DNA of 64,000 nt from Massilia violaceinigra (GTDB lineage Bacteria > Pseudomonadota > Gammaproteobacteria > Burkholderiales > Burkholderiaceae_D), in NCBI RefSeq assembly GCF_002752675.1, contig NZ_CP024608.1, positions 1,860,001 through 1,924,000 of the forward strand, written 5' to 3'. Each line of letters opens with the position of its first letter. Within the stretch, counting starts at the first letter, position 1. The position numbers were made by a program, and so were the translations under genes. The notes beneath the pieces are model-generated. The model did no database searches, had not been told where the DNA came from, and worked only from the letters and a program-made list of their open reading frames with translations. Shown here piece after piece: positions 46,345-55,023 of the stretch.

Positions 46345-47913
46345 TTACTTGCGGCGACTCAGTTCAAGCAGAACCACGTCATTTTCACGCAAGGGCAGCT
46401 TGATGCTGAAACGCCCATCGGCGCCCACGCGCACCGTTTTTTGCTCATCAGGCTTGCCGCTGGCGAGCGATTTCAAGGTCGCGACCTGGCTTTTTCCCAG
46501 CTGTTTCGGTGAACCCATGCCGATGTAGGCGGTGAATGCATCGTTGCGCTTGTAGCCGACCGTGGAGATCTTCATCGTATAGCTGCCGGTTTTCAGTCCG
46601 CGCATATTCACCTCGGCCTGGCCTTTATCCTTGGGCGGCAAGTCCTTGATGAAATACTGCTGATTGTTGACACCCTCCGGCAGCGTGCGCGTGTAATCCC
46701 ACAGCAGCAGCTGGACGTTGCCCCGTTCGTCGGTGGTGGCGAACGAGTGGCTGTCGCTGTTTTTCAGTGCCGTCGGCGCAAGCTGGTTGAGAAACTGGTA
46801 GGCAAAATACGCGGGCTTCTTGATCCCCTGGGTATTCATCAGGCCAAAGCCGCCGTGAAAGGCTTCGATGCGCGGCCCGGCTTCTTCAAAGATATCGGTG
46901 AACACCCAGTAGGACATCGATTGCGCCGCGCCGCCGACCTGCTTGAGCTTTTGCAGAATGTACGCGGCTTGGTGGTAGCTGTCGTGCGTTGGATCGGCCG
47001 GCGTGTACGACGAACTCCATTCCGTGTAATGCAGGTCCAGCTTGGGCATGGCCGATGCCGCGATTTCCTTGCGGTTCCTGAGCACGTCGTCGCTGACCGC
47101 GCCATTTTCTTTGCTGAGCACCGTGCCGGTGGTGCCGTATTCGTCGAGGAAGCCTTGATTGACGCCGTACGTGTGCGTGCTGACGAAATCGAGCGGCACC
47201 GCATTGCTTGCACAGTAAGCGATCATTTCCGGTATCCATGCGGCGCCGGCGGTGGCGGGGCCGCCGACCTTGTACCTGGCGTCGACGCTCTTGATTGCGC
47301 GCGCGGCATGGCTGTACAGCTTGAAGTAGTCGTCCCGCGATGCGACCCAGAGGCCGTCCAGGTTCGGTTCGTTCCACACTTCAAAATACCAGCTGGCCAC
47401 TTCTTGCGCACCGTAGCGTTCGGTGAAGTGTTCGGTCAGGGCTTTGATCAGGCGTTCCCAGGCAGCATAGTCTTTCGGCGGGGTGACGTTCCCGCGCCAC
47501 CAGAAGACGGTCTTGTCGCCGCTGGCCATCTGCGATGGCATGAAGCCCAGTTCGACGAAGGGTTTGATGCCGATGCTCAGGAGATAATCGTACAGCGCGT
47601 CGACGTATTGGAAGTTGTAGTGTTCCTTGCCCTGCGCGTCGACGCGGTACACGGCCATGTCATCTGAGAGCAGGCCGTGCATGCGGATATATTTGAATCC
47701 CGCATCGCGTTTGACCTGGGCGAGCTGTTGCTGCCAGTCGGCGCGTAATCCTTCATTGGCCCGGCCGGCGCCGATGGAAAAGTTGAAGGCCGGGTCAAAG
47801 CGTCCCGCGATGGCGTTGGCATCGAGTTCAATCACGCGCGTTTGTGCCAGGCTTGCCAGCGGCAACGCCAATATGGCACTCAGCAGGACTACGCCGATGT
47901 TCTTTGGACTCAT
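46345..47913 (-). CDS. Secreted glycoside hydrolase family 39-like enzyme
   Basis: The 522 residues have a signal peptide (MSPKNIGVVLLSAILALPLASLAQ) and a GH39 TIM barrel: FKYIRMHGLLSDDMAVY, acid/base Glu in WYFEVWNEPNLDGLWV, FVSTHTYG, and nucleophile Glu in LHYTEWSSSYTPAD. A C-terminal beta-sandwich ends VVLLELSRRK. GH39 enzymes are mostly beta-xylosidases; substrate is not fixed by the sequence. The ATG at 47913 follows GAGAG and gives a proper signal peptide. Confidence 0.9.
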   Translation of the reverse strand: MSPKNIGVVLLSAILALPLASLAQTRVIELDANAIAGRFDPAFNFSIGAGRANEGLRADWQQQLAQVKRDAGFKYIRMHGLLSDDMAVYRVDAQGKEHYNFQYVDALYDYLLSIGIKPFVELGFMPSQMASGDKTVFWWRGNVTPPKDYAAWERLIKALTEHFTERYGAQEVASWYFEVWNEPNLDGLWVASRDDYFKLYSHAARAIKSVDARYKVGGPATAGAAWIPEMIAYCASNAVPLDFVSTHTYGVNQGFLDEYGTTGTVLSKENGAVSDDVLRNRKEIAASAMPKLDLHYTEWSSSYTPADPTHDSYHQAAYILQKLKQVGGAAQSMSYWVFTDIFEEAGPRIEAFHGGFGLMNTQGIKKPAYFAYQFLNQLAPTALKNSDSHSFATTDERGNVQLLLWDYTRTLPEGVNNQQYFIKDLPPKDKGQAEVNMRGLKTGSYTMKISTVGYKRNDAFTAYIGMGSPKQLGKSQVATLKSLASGKPDEQKTVRVGADGRFSIKLPLRENDVVLLELSRRK

Positions 47914-48122
47914 GTTTCGCTCTCTCGCAGGACGTAAGGAATAAGGCTGTTCCCATTCTGAAAGAGATGCATCGGCGCCGCAATCGTCAAAACTGCGTAT
48001 TAGCATTATGAAATCAGTCAGCGGCAGTGCGGACCCTGCGTCCCGCGTTCTTCTGGCGCCAATCGGGTGCGTTAATGATCGCGATGGTGGTTAAATGAGA
48101 TCCTTTTCCGATTGGAACGACG

Positions 48123-48839
48123 ATGACCGCACCTACCGCAACCGCCCCCAAATGGGGCATGGCGCTTGACCTGGAACGCTGCATCGGATGCCACGCCTGC
48201 TCCGTGGCTTGCAAAGTCGAAAACTCAGTTCCACTAGGAAATTTTCGCACCAAGGTGTATTACTACGACTTCACTGCCATCAATCCTTTCAACAAGAAGG
48301 AAACGATGAAGCGTGCTTTTTTACCGACGCTATGCATGCAGTGCGAGGACGCGCCCTGCCTGATCGCCTGCGAACAGGACGCGATCACGCGCGACGCCGA
48401 CGGCATTGTGCGCATCAGCGAGGACAAATGCGACGGCGACCGCTCCTGCATCAAAGCCTGCCCTTACGGCGCGATCCACCAGGACCCGGTGACCAAGCTG
48501 GCCGACAAATGCGACTTCTGCTCGCACCGGCTGGAGGCGGACCTGCTGCCCGCCTGCGTTGAAGTGTGTCCGGCCGATGTATTCGCCTTCGGCGACCTGA
48601 ATGACCCGGCCAGCCGCATCAACGCGTTCAACCGACGGCACGGCAAGGAACTGTCGGTGCTGAAACCCGAAGAGAAGACCAGGCCCGCCGTCAAATACCG
48701 CGGCATCGGCACGGTTGCCCCGCGCGCCATGGAAAAGAAAATCCCCAAGGGCCGCAACCACGACCCGTTCTCGTATGAAGTCGACACCTGGAGCCAGTTG
48801 CAATCGACATTCGCTCGTTCCACCGTGAAGAAAGGCTGA
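48123..48839 (+). CDS. Four-cluster ferredoxin subunit of a molybdopterin oxidoreductase
   Basis: The 238 residues have four Cys clusters typical of NrfC/PsrB/DmsB subunits: CIGCHACSVAC, CMQCEDAPCLIAC, CDGDRSCIKACPYGAI and CDFCSHRLEADLLPACVEVCP. It carries electrons to or from the catalytic subunit encoded 4 nt downstream. No signal peptide, as expected for a partner exported with a Tat-tagged subunit. Confidence 0.92.
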   Translation: MTAPTATAPKWGMALDLERCIGCHACSVACKVENSVPLGNFRTKVYYYDFTAINPFNKKETMKRAFLPTLCMQCEDAPCLIACEQDAITRDADGIVRISEDKCDGDRSCIKACPYGAIHQDPVTKLADKCDFCSHRLEADLLPACVEVCPADVFAFGDLNDPASRINAFNRRHGKELSVLKPEEKTRPAVKYRGIGTVAPRAMEKKIPKGRNHDPFSYEVDTWSQLQSTFARSTVKKG

Positions 48840-48843
48840 GAAC

Positions 48844-51471
48844 ATGGACCGCAGATCATTCATCAGGAACGGCATTGGGTCGATGGCGACGCTCGGCGTT
48901 GGCGAACTGATTCTCCTTAACCCGTCGACCGCGCAGGCGATGGCGTACCGGCCGGTGGCAAACGGCAAACAGCGCAAGATCAAGAACAACTACAAGACGG
49001 CCACGCGCGTCACCAGCGTATGCCTGAATTGCTCCACGGTGTGTGGCATTGAAGGCTTTGTGCAAGATAACAAGGTGATCAAGATCCGAGGCAATCCGCT
49101 CGACCCGAACATGGGCAGCCACATGACGTGCGCCAAGGGCCAGTCCGGCCCCAACGTCAACGATTATCCGGAGCGCCTGCTATACCCCCTCAAGCGCGCC
49201 GGCGAGCGTGGGTCGGGCCTGTGGAAGCGGATTACCTGGGAAGAAGCGTACGAAGAGATTGCCCGCCGCATTCGCGCCAGTGTCGATGCCGGCCACCCGG
49301 AACGCGTGTGCATCCACCAGGGCCGCTCGCGCATCGAGGCGGAGATCGGCCGCTTCCTCGACGCCATCGGCACGCCGGTATTGCTCAATCACCGCGCGAT
49401 CTGTTCGTCGAACAAGCGCGCGGCCAATTACGTATCGCTCGGCGAGACGGACTGGGAATCGATCGATGCGGAGCGCTGCACCTACTTCCTTAACTTCGGC
49501 TCCAATTTTTATGAAGCGCACCAGGGGGGACTGCACCTGGTGTCGCGCGTGGTCAAGGCCCGCTACGACCACGGGGCCAAACTGGTCACGTTCGATGTGA
49601 GGCTGTCCAACACGGCCGGGCGCAGCGACGAATGGCATCAGCCGTTTCCGGGCACGGAAGGCGCCATTGCCTTGGCCATGGCGCACGTGATCGTGCGCGA
49701 GAATGAAGTCGATCGGGATTTTATCGACAAATTCGTGCAGCCAGGGCTGGACACCATCCGCACCTGGCTGGCGCCATGTACGCCAGCATGGGCGGCGAAG
49801 CTGTCGGGTGTAGCGGCGGCCGACATCACCCGGCTGGCGCTGGAATTCGCGCGCAAGCGGCCAGCGGTGGCGGCCTTCACCAATCGTGGCACGGGCGCGC
49901 ATTACAACGGTTTTAATGCCGAGCGCGCGGTCGTCATGCTCAATGCCTTGGTGGGTTCGGTCGCGAAGGAGGGCGGCTATTGCTACGGTCTCGATGAAAA
50001 GCTGTCTCCGGCGCGCTATCCTGCCCCGGAGCCAAGGCCGCCCAAGCCGACCATCAGGACCGACCTGGAAGACCCGCCGGAGTGGCCGCTGGCGAACCGC
50101 TGGCAAAAGATGAAGGTCGGCCAGGTCGTGTTCGACTATTTGCGCCAGGGGCGCGCCAAGCTGGATGTCTACCTCAGCTATACAATCGCCGCACCGATGA
50201 CCTGGCCGGAAGGGCGAAGCACGACCGTCGATGTCCTCAAGGATGAAAAGCTGATTCCCTTCCACGCCTGTTCGGATGTGGTGTATTCCGAAATGGCGCA
50301 CTACGCCGACATGATTCTGCCCGATGCGACCTACCTGGAACGCTGGGGCATGGACATCCGTAACAATATGGAGCTTCAGCATTTTGTAACGCTGCGCCAG
50401 CCGATGGTGACCCCGCCCGGTAGCGCGACCAGCTTTGCCGATGTCCTGTTCGAGATCGGCAAACGGCTCGGTCCCGAGCAGGCGAAGTACTTCAAGTTCG
50501 GCAAGCACGAAGACTTTGTGCGGCATCAATGTTCGAAGCTGCCGACCAGGGGCGCGGACGGGAAGGTATTCAAGGACGGCTTCGACTACATGAAGCACTA
50601 TGGCGTGTACGTCGATAGCGCGGCGCCGAAACCGTACGAGGTGTATCGCAAACCCCTCGCCGCGGCGCTGGTGGAAGGAAGCCGCGTGGACGAGAAAACC
50701 CGCGTGATCTACAAGGCGGACGACAAGGGCAAGGAAAAGGCGATCGGGCTGATGGTGGGCGAGGTACCGGTACGCGGCTTCACGACGCCGTCGCGCAAGT
50801 TCGAGATCCATGCGCCCGAAGTGGCGAAGGTGGCTGCGACGATCGGCATGGTTGACGACGGGCTGCCGACCTTCCATCAGGTCCCGTCGCACGTGGGCCT
50901 GGCGGCCGATCGCCTGATCCTGACCACGTTCAAATGGAACGTCCACACGCAGGGCAGGACCGCGTCGCAGAAGTATCTGGCCGAGATCGTGCATGACAAT
51001 CCGATGTGGATTCATGCGGCGACCGCGAAGAAGCTGGGTATCAAGACCGGCGACACGGTGGAGCTGACCACGTATCGGCCGCTCAGTGGCGCGGTGGGGG
51101 ACAAGGCGTACCGGGGCACGGGCGAGATACTGGGCTCGGCGACGGTGAAGGCATTCGTCACCAAGGGCATTCATCCGCGGGTGGTGGCGGTATCCAATTC
51201 GCTGGGCGGGATCACGGGTGGACGCTCTTGCGAGGGTGAGCGCGGGCGGCGCGTGGAGGTTGCGGCCAAAGGGCTGGCGCCGGATGCGGCGCAATCGTTC
51301 GGGCCGGCGCCGGCGGTCGACGACCTGGAGTTCGGCTTATGGTGGGACGAGAAGCATGGCGGACGCGGTAGCGGCGTGAATATCAATGCGATCCTGCCGA
51401 TCAATCCGCAGCCGTTGGTGGGAATGCAGGCGTGGTTCGATACAGTGTGTTCGATCCGGAAGATAGTCTGA
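48844..51471 (+). CDS. Tat-exported molybdopterin oxidoreductase catalytic subunit (PsrA/PhsA/ArrA/TtrA-like)
   Basis: The 875 residues start with a twin-arginine signal (MDRRSFIRNGIGSMATLGVG). [4Fe-4S] ligands are C60, C63, C67 and C96 (SVCLNCSTVCG, HMTCAKGQSG). A probable Mo-ligand Cys187 lies in NHRAICSSNKRAAN. The DMSO-reductase-family pattern continues to a C-terminal molybdopterin-binding domain. Enzymes with this layout reduce or oxidise tetrathionate, thiosulfate, polysulfide, arsenate or selenate in the periplasm; which applies here cannot be told. No NrfD-type membrane subunit is encoded on either side. Confidence 0.88.
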   Translation: MDRRSFIRNGIGSMATLGVGELILLNPSTAQAMAYRPVANGKQRKIKNNYKTATRVTSVCLNCSTVCGIEGFVQDNKVIKIRGNPLDPNMGSHMTCAKGQSGPNVNDYPERLLYPLKRAGERGSGLWKRITWEEAYEEIARRIRASVDAGHPERVCIHQGRSRIEAEIGRFLDAIGTPVLLNHRAICSSNKRAANYVSLGETDWESIDAERCTYFLNFGSNFYEAHQGGLHLVSRVVKARYDHGAKLVTFDVRLSNTAGRSDEWHQPFPGTEGAIALAMAHVIVRENEVDRDFIDKFVQPGLDTIRTWLAPCTPAWAAKLSGVAAADITRLALEFARKRPAVAAFTNRGTGAHYNGFNAERAVVMLNALVGSVAKEGGYCYGLDEKLSPARYPAPEPRPPKPTIRTDLEDPPEWPLANRWQKMKVGQVVFDYLRQGRAKLDVYLSYTIAAPMTWPEGRSTTVDVLKDEKLIPFHACSDVVYSEMAHYADMILPDATYLERWGMDIRNNMELQHFVTLRQPMVTPPGSATSFADVLFEIGKRLGPEQAKYFKFGKHEDFVRHQCSKLPTRGADGKVFKDGFDYMKHYGVYVDSAAPKPYEVYRKPLAAALVEGSRVDEKTRVIYKADDKGKEKAIGLMVGEVPVRGFTTPSRKFEIHAPEVAKVAATIGMVDDGLPTFHQVPSHVGLAADRLILTTFKWNVHTQGRTASQKYLAEIVHDNPMWIHAATAKKLGIKTGDTVELTTYRPLSGAVGDKAYRGTGEILGSATVKAFVTKGIHPRVVAVSNSLGGITGGRSCEGERGRRVEVAAKGLAPDAAQSFGPAPAVDDLEFGLWWDEKHGGRGSGVNINAILPINPQPLVGMQAWFDTVCSIRKIV

Positions 51472-51540
51472 ATGCACGCAAAAACGCCGAATGCCGCCTG
51501 GCCCGCACCCAGCCTGCGCGGATGCACCGCGCGGGGCTCA

Positions 51541-52884
51541 TCAGGGCAACAGTTTGCGCGTGCCCGCCGTGCTGATGTCGTCCAAGTGCCTGAACGCAGG
51601 CGCAATCTTGGCGATGTCATCGGCCGCGACGCCTGAGCGCTCGAACGACACCTTCCACTCCCGAACCACGCGCCACACGTCGCCAACCAGCGCGCAAGCG
51701 CGGGGCAGGCTCAACGAGAACATGGCATGCCCCCCCAGCGCATTGTCGAGCGTCGCGAGGCGACCCTGCGGGCCAATGCCCAAGTGAAGGTAGCGCTCGG
51801 TAGCGAGGCCAGGCCGCGGCAGCACGTCGTAGAGAGGACTGAGACGCCATCCGGGCAGCCGAGGGTCCCAGAGAAATCCGTGGTTTCGCAAGTGGTCGTC
51901 ATCGTTGCTTGCGAAGATGTTAAACACCATCCGCTTGAAGAGCTCTTCGTTGTCCGCTCGAATCACGCTCGGATGGCAGTACTTGCGTATGGCGAGGGCC
52001 AGGTCGGCATAGGATTTTGTCCGCGATTGCGTCTCGTCGCATCCCACCAGGGTCAGGCCGCTCACGAAACCCATGCGGCGCTCGGTCAAGCCGTCGGCAG
52101 GCAAGTGCATCAAGTCCGTTGCCACGGTGGGCTGCGCCCCCTGCGCCAGCCAGTAGCGGTCGAAGCGTCGAATCATCATGATGCGGCGGTCGCCGATGAT
52201 ACGCGTGTTTACAGGGGGTACGTTCAAGCCCGTCTCCCGTGCGAGCACCAATGAAGCACACTCGGCCGCAGGGATGTCGAAGGCGTCATTCTTGCTTTGA
52301 AATTTTGCGAGCCACAGGGAGCCGCCCGCGTCGCGCACAGAGGCTTTGGGCCGGGCGCCGCCAAGCGCCGAACCAGCCATGAAGATGTATTCAAGGTTGG
52401 CCGGGACGTCCTCGCCGGCCTCGATGCGCTCGGCAGCCTCCATCAAGTATGCCAGCGCGTGAACGCTGCCAGCGGCGCCCGTTGGCTCGTCCTTGATGTT
52501 GGCGCGAATATCCAGCGCGCCGACCCTTTCGCTGCCCGCATGGAGTAGGTATTGCGACTCCGGCAGGCTGTTTGCGGGTACTTTGAGTTTGGCCTCGATA
52601 ACCCGGCGCCCCCAGGCGTCCGGGGCGGCGTCGCGGATGCCGCCGAAGCTCACCAGGTTGTTGACGGGCAGTAGTAACTTGCCCTTGATGGACTGCGGCC
52701 CACGGATAGCCAAGCTGACAGGGTCAACCTCTATGGCATCTGCACGATCAAGGTAGTTCAGACCGTAGGCGAAACTCGATGCCAGCAGCTCAGGGCCCTG
52801 CTCGGTCATCGTGAGCTGCCCGCAAGGTGCCCAGCTTTCGCCCAGGTACGCGAAGGTCATCAGCTTCAGTTCTTTGACAGCCAT
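51541..52884 (-). CDS. hipA: HipA-family serine/threonine kinase toxin
   Basis: The 447 residues have the HipA kinase fold: glycine-rich loop GSALGGARPKAS near residue 175, catalytic segment FNIFASNDDDHLRNHGFLW near 325, and metal-binding LSPLYDVLP. HipA kinases phosphorylate a tRNA synthetase or other target and slow growth. The cognate HTH antitoxin gene lies 47 nt upstream on the same strand. All catalytic residues seem present, so the module may be active. Confidence 0.9.
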   Translation of the reverse strand: MAVKELKLMTFAYLGESWAPCGQLTMTEQGPELLASSFAYGLNYLDRADAIEVDPVSLAIRGPQSIKGKLLLPVNNLVSFGGIRDAAPDAWGRRVIEAKLKVPANSLPESQYLLHAGSERVGALDIRANIKDEPTGAAGSVHALAYLMEAAERIEAGEDVPANLEYIFMAGSALGGARPKASVRDAGGSLWLAKFQSKNDAFDIPAAECASLVLARETGLNVPPVNTRIIGDRRIMMIRRFDRYWLAQGAQPTVATDLMHLPADGLTERRMGFVSGLTLVGCDETQSRTKSYADLALAIRKYCHPSVIRADNEELFKRMVFNIFASNDDDHLRNHGFLWDPRLPGWRLSPLYDVLPRPGLATERYLHLGIGPQGRLATLDNALGGHAMFSLSLPRACALVGDVWRVVREWKVSFERSGVAADDIAKIAPAFRHLDDISTAGTRKLLP

Positions 52885-52931
52885 CGCAATCCCGCTTTAG
52901 ATGACAGGCCTGACCGTTGCGGCGGCAGGTT

Positions 52932-53273
52932 CTAAAAGTTCAAGCCGTCGAGTTCCGCAGCACTGAGGTCTCGTACGCGCTTCGTCGATTCCCTCGCTTG
53001 CAGGGAAACAAGCGCCGGGTCGGACTCCAGCAGCAGGCTTGTCAGTGTGGTCCCTGGCGCAATCGCTTCCAGGTACCGTAGCACCTGTCCAATCGCCAGG
53101 CCAGGGTCGCCCTTCTCTATGCGGTAGGCCGTATTGCGTGATAGCCCGGCCCGCAGAGCCGCATCGGCCTGCTTGACATGACGCGCGTGGCGCAATCGCG
53201 CAAGAAGTTGTCCGAGGTGGACAACTTCTTGCGCGAGGTGCGTGCTGAGCACGGCCGACTGTCGTACTTTCAT
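52932..53273 (-). CDS. hipB: HipB-like HTH antitoxin
   Basis: The 113 residues hold an XRE-type HTH (LGQLLARLRHARHVKQADAALRAGLSRNTAYRIEKGDPGLAIGQVLRYLEAI) and a short C-terminal tail (ARESTKRVRDLSAAELDGLNF) like those that contact HipA. It represses its own operon and neutralises the kinase. The ATG at 53273 (MKVRQSAVL) was chosen because the longer frame to 53369 would run through the operator repeats. Confidence 0.82.
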   Translation of the reverse strand: MKVRQSAVLSTHLAQEVVHLGQLLARLRHARHVKQADAALRAGLSRNTAYRIEKGDPGLAIGQVLRYLEAIAPGTTLTSLLLESDPALVSLQARESTKRVRDLSAAELDGLNF

Positions 53274-53276
53274 GTT

Positions 53277-53398
53277 CGTCAAATCATCCGTTAAAGAGTC
53301 AAAACTCGATTTAACGAGCATCATACTCGCGTGGGTGATGCCTGTCCACGTATGCTCGATTAATCGCACATTGTGGGGATAACGCTTGATTTAACGCG
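53277..53398. promoter_or_regulatory. Operator array upstream of hipBA
   Basis: Copies of a TCGATTTAACG-like element occur at 53306 (in the dyad CTCGATTTAACGAG, 53305-53318), 53356 (palindrome CGATTAATCG at 53357-53366) and 53386 (TTGATTTAACG), with a reverse-strand copy (CGTCAAATCA, 53277-53286) next to the hipB ATG. The three forward copies are 50 and 30 bp apart, multiples of 10, so they face the same side of the helix. Confidence 0.6.
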
Positions 53399-53669
53399 CT
53401 TGGCTATCTGCCACGTCGCTACGCGAACAGCAGTCAACCGTGGGGTCCGGCAGGTAGAATTCGCAGGGCAATTCGCGTGGAGGCATTGAGAGGGCCGGAG
53501 GAGGGGAGCGGCATCTTGTAGAGCGAAATCCCTCTCTATGGATGTGACGGGCCGATGAGGGTGAATTGCTGGGGGCGGGTTGGTGGCACAGATTTGGCAC
53601 AGAAGGTGCCTACACGACGTATCGCTGAAAAACCTTCGAACGTATCTCGGTAAAAAAATAAGGAAATAT
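53399..53669. other. Gene-free stretch between hipBA operators and tRNA-Pro
   Basis: No gene with coding character was found on either strand. A frame entering the tRNA from this side is only the translated shadow of the tRNA. The segment lies directly against the 3' end of tRNA-Pro, a common integration point. Confidence 0.5.
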
Positions 53670-53746
53670 TGGTCGGGGTGAGAGGATTCGAACCTCCGGC
53701 CTCTGCGTCCCGAACGCAGCGCTCTACCAGGCTGAGCCACACCCCG
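53670..53746 (-). tRNA. tRNA-Pro (anticodon CGG)
   Basis: The 77-nt cloverleaf starts at 53746. Acceptor stem CGGGGTG pairs with CACCCCG, discriminator is A, and CCA is encoded at 53672-53670. The anticodon arm is CTGCG-TTCGGGA-CGCAG, with anticodon CGG reading CCG proline codons. The T arm carries GGTTCGAATCC. All stems pair. Confidence 0.96.
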
Positions 53747-53782
53747 ACGGGTGGTCAGATCACAGGTATTAAATTATGCCGC

Positions 53783-54772
53783 TCAGTGGTTCCTGTCAAC
53801 TGCGAAGGTACACAGTTGCATCAAGCTTTGTTTGTACACGCTGTCCGGCAAACCGGCGATGGCGTCCGCCGCGCGCTTGGCGGCAATTTCCGCCTCGCGC
53901 CGAGTGAAGTCCAGGGCGCCGCTGCTGGTCACCGCGGCCAGGATGACGTCGAAATGCTGCTCGTCACCTTGCTCGATGCAGTTGCGCACCAGTTCGCGCT
54001 GTTCCGGCGTGCCGTTTTCCATCAGATAGATCAGTGGCAAGGTCGGCTTGCCTTCGCGCAGGTCGTCGCCGACGTTCTTGCCGATTTCGCTGGCGTCGCC
54101 CGCGTAGTCGAGCACGTCGTCGATCAGCTGGAAGGCCGTACCCAGCGAGCGGCCATATTCGCCGGCCGCGCTGATCTCGTCATCGCTGGCGCCGGAAATG
54201 AGCGCACCCAGTTCCGCCGCCGCCTCGAACAGCTTGGCTGTCTTGGAGCGGATCACTTTCAGGTAGCTTTCCTGCGTGACATCCGGATCGTGCATATTGA
54301 GCAGCTGCAGCACTTCCCCTTCGGCGATCACGTTGGTCGCGTCCGACAGGATCTGCATGACGCGCATATTGTTCAGGCCCACCATCATCTGGAACGAGCG
54401 CGAGTACAGGAAGTCGCCCACCAGCACCGATGCCGCATTGCCGAACAGCGCATTGGCGGTCTGGCGCCCGCGCCGCATCGACGATTCGTCGACCACGTCG
54501 TCGTGCAGCAGGGTAGCGGTGTGGATGAATTCGACCACGGCCGCCAGTTCATGGTGGGCCGTGCCCTTGTAGCCGTAGGCGTTCGCCACCAGCAGCACCA
54601 GCACGGGGCGGATGCGCTTGCCTCCGGCACTGATGATGTACTCGGCGATCTGGTTGACCAGGCTGACCTCGGAATGCAGGCGCTCGCGGATCACCGTGTT
54701 GACTGCCTCCATGTCCGGAGCGATCGATTGGGCGATGGTATTTTGTTGTGCGTGTAAGATGGCGGCGGACAA
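53783..54772 (-). CDS. ispB: Octaprenyl diphosphate synthase
   Basis: The 329-residue trans-polyprenyl synthase has first aspartate motif LLHDDVVDESSMRRGR and second motif LIDDVLDYAGD, plus GGKRIRPVL near the start. It makes the C40 side chain of ubiquinone. The listed start is TTG at 54772 with GCAGG 6 nt before it. An ATG at 54841 is in frame but lies upstream of the TATAAT at 54809-54804, so it would not be transcribed from that promoter. Divergent from rplU, as in many betaproteobacteria. Confidence 0.94.
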   Translation of the reverse strand: MSAAILHAQQNTIAQSIAPDMEAVNTVIRERLHSEVSLVNQIAEYIISAGGKRIRPVLVLLVANAYGYKGTAHHELAAVVEFIHTATLLHDDVVDESSMRRGRQTANALFGNAASVLVGDFLYSRSFQMMVGLNNMRVMQILSDATNVIAEGEVLQLLNMHDPDVTQESYLKVIRSKTAKLFEAAAELGALISGASDDEISAAGEYGRSLGTAFQLIDDVLDYAGDASEIGKNVGDDLREGKPTLPLIYLMENGTPEQRELVRNCIEQGDEQHFDVILAAVTSSGALDFTRREAEIAAKRAADAIAGLPDSVYKQSLMQLCTFAVDRNH

Positions 54773-54803
54773 GGCGAACCTGCAATGGACGTTAGGTGCG
54801 GCG

Positions 54804-54809
54804 ATTATA
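54804..54809 (-). promoter_or_regulatory. -10 box of ispB
   Basis: Minus strand TATAAT, 32 nt before the TTG start of ispB. A matching -35 is poor (GGACGG at 17 bp). It places the transcript start near 54797, which argues against the ATG at 54841. Confidence 0.5.
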
Positions 54810-54936
54810 CGACACCCCGCCTGTTTCCGTCCCATGCTCAACGGTTACGCCCGCCTATACGTACAGCCCGCCGCCGGCCGGCGCAGCGCCTTGTAGTTGT
54901 CGACATACCACGAACCTGTGGCCTTGTGCATGTCTT

Positions 54937-54965
54937 TTGACGAAAAAAACCAATCCATGTATAAT
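54937..54965 (+). promoter_or_regulatory. Sigma-70 promoter of rplU-rpmA
   Basis: TTGACG (54937-54942) and TATAAT (54960-54965) are separated by exactly 17 bp, with an A-tract in the spacer. It is a near-consensus promoter, as expected for ribosomal protein genes. Start of transcription is predicted near 54972. Confidence 0.88.
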
Positions 54966-54971
54966 CTGCGG

Positions 54972-55000
54972 TTCCCCCGGCTCCGGCCAGGGAATTTTTT
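54972..55000 (+). promoter_or_regulatory. Terminator-like stem-loop in the rplU leader
   Basis: TTCCC (54972-54976) pairs with GGGAA (54990-54994). Inside, GGC and GCC pair around a TCCG tetraloop (54982-54985). Six T residues follow (54995-55000). It has the form of an intrinsic terminator or a 5' protective stem, beginning at about the first transcribed base and lying 23 nt before rplU. Confidence 0.5.
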
Positions 55001-55023
55001 AACATTTGATGAGGTTTCCTATC

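Noticed and set aside
48014..48122. FNR/ArcA-type site before the molybdoenzyme operon
   Set aside because: No TTGAT-4 bp-ATCAA-like dyad was found in the intergenic region, so oxygen control is not supported from sequence.
53360..53742. Frame beginning MAQPGRALRSGRRGRRFESSH on the minus strand
   Set aside because: This is the translated tRNA-Pro gene running into the gene-free segment, a common false gene call.
54773..54841. ATG at 54841 as the ispB start
   Set aside because: The perfect TATAAT at 54809-54804 lies downstream of it; the TTG at 54772 has a ribosome site and gives the usual protein length.
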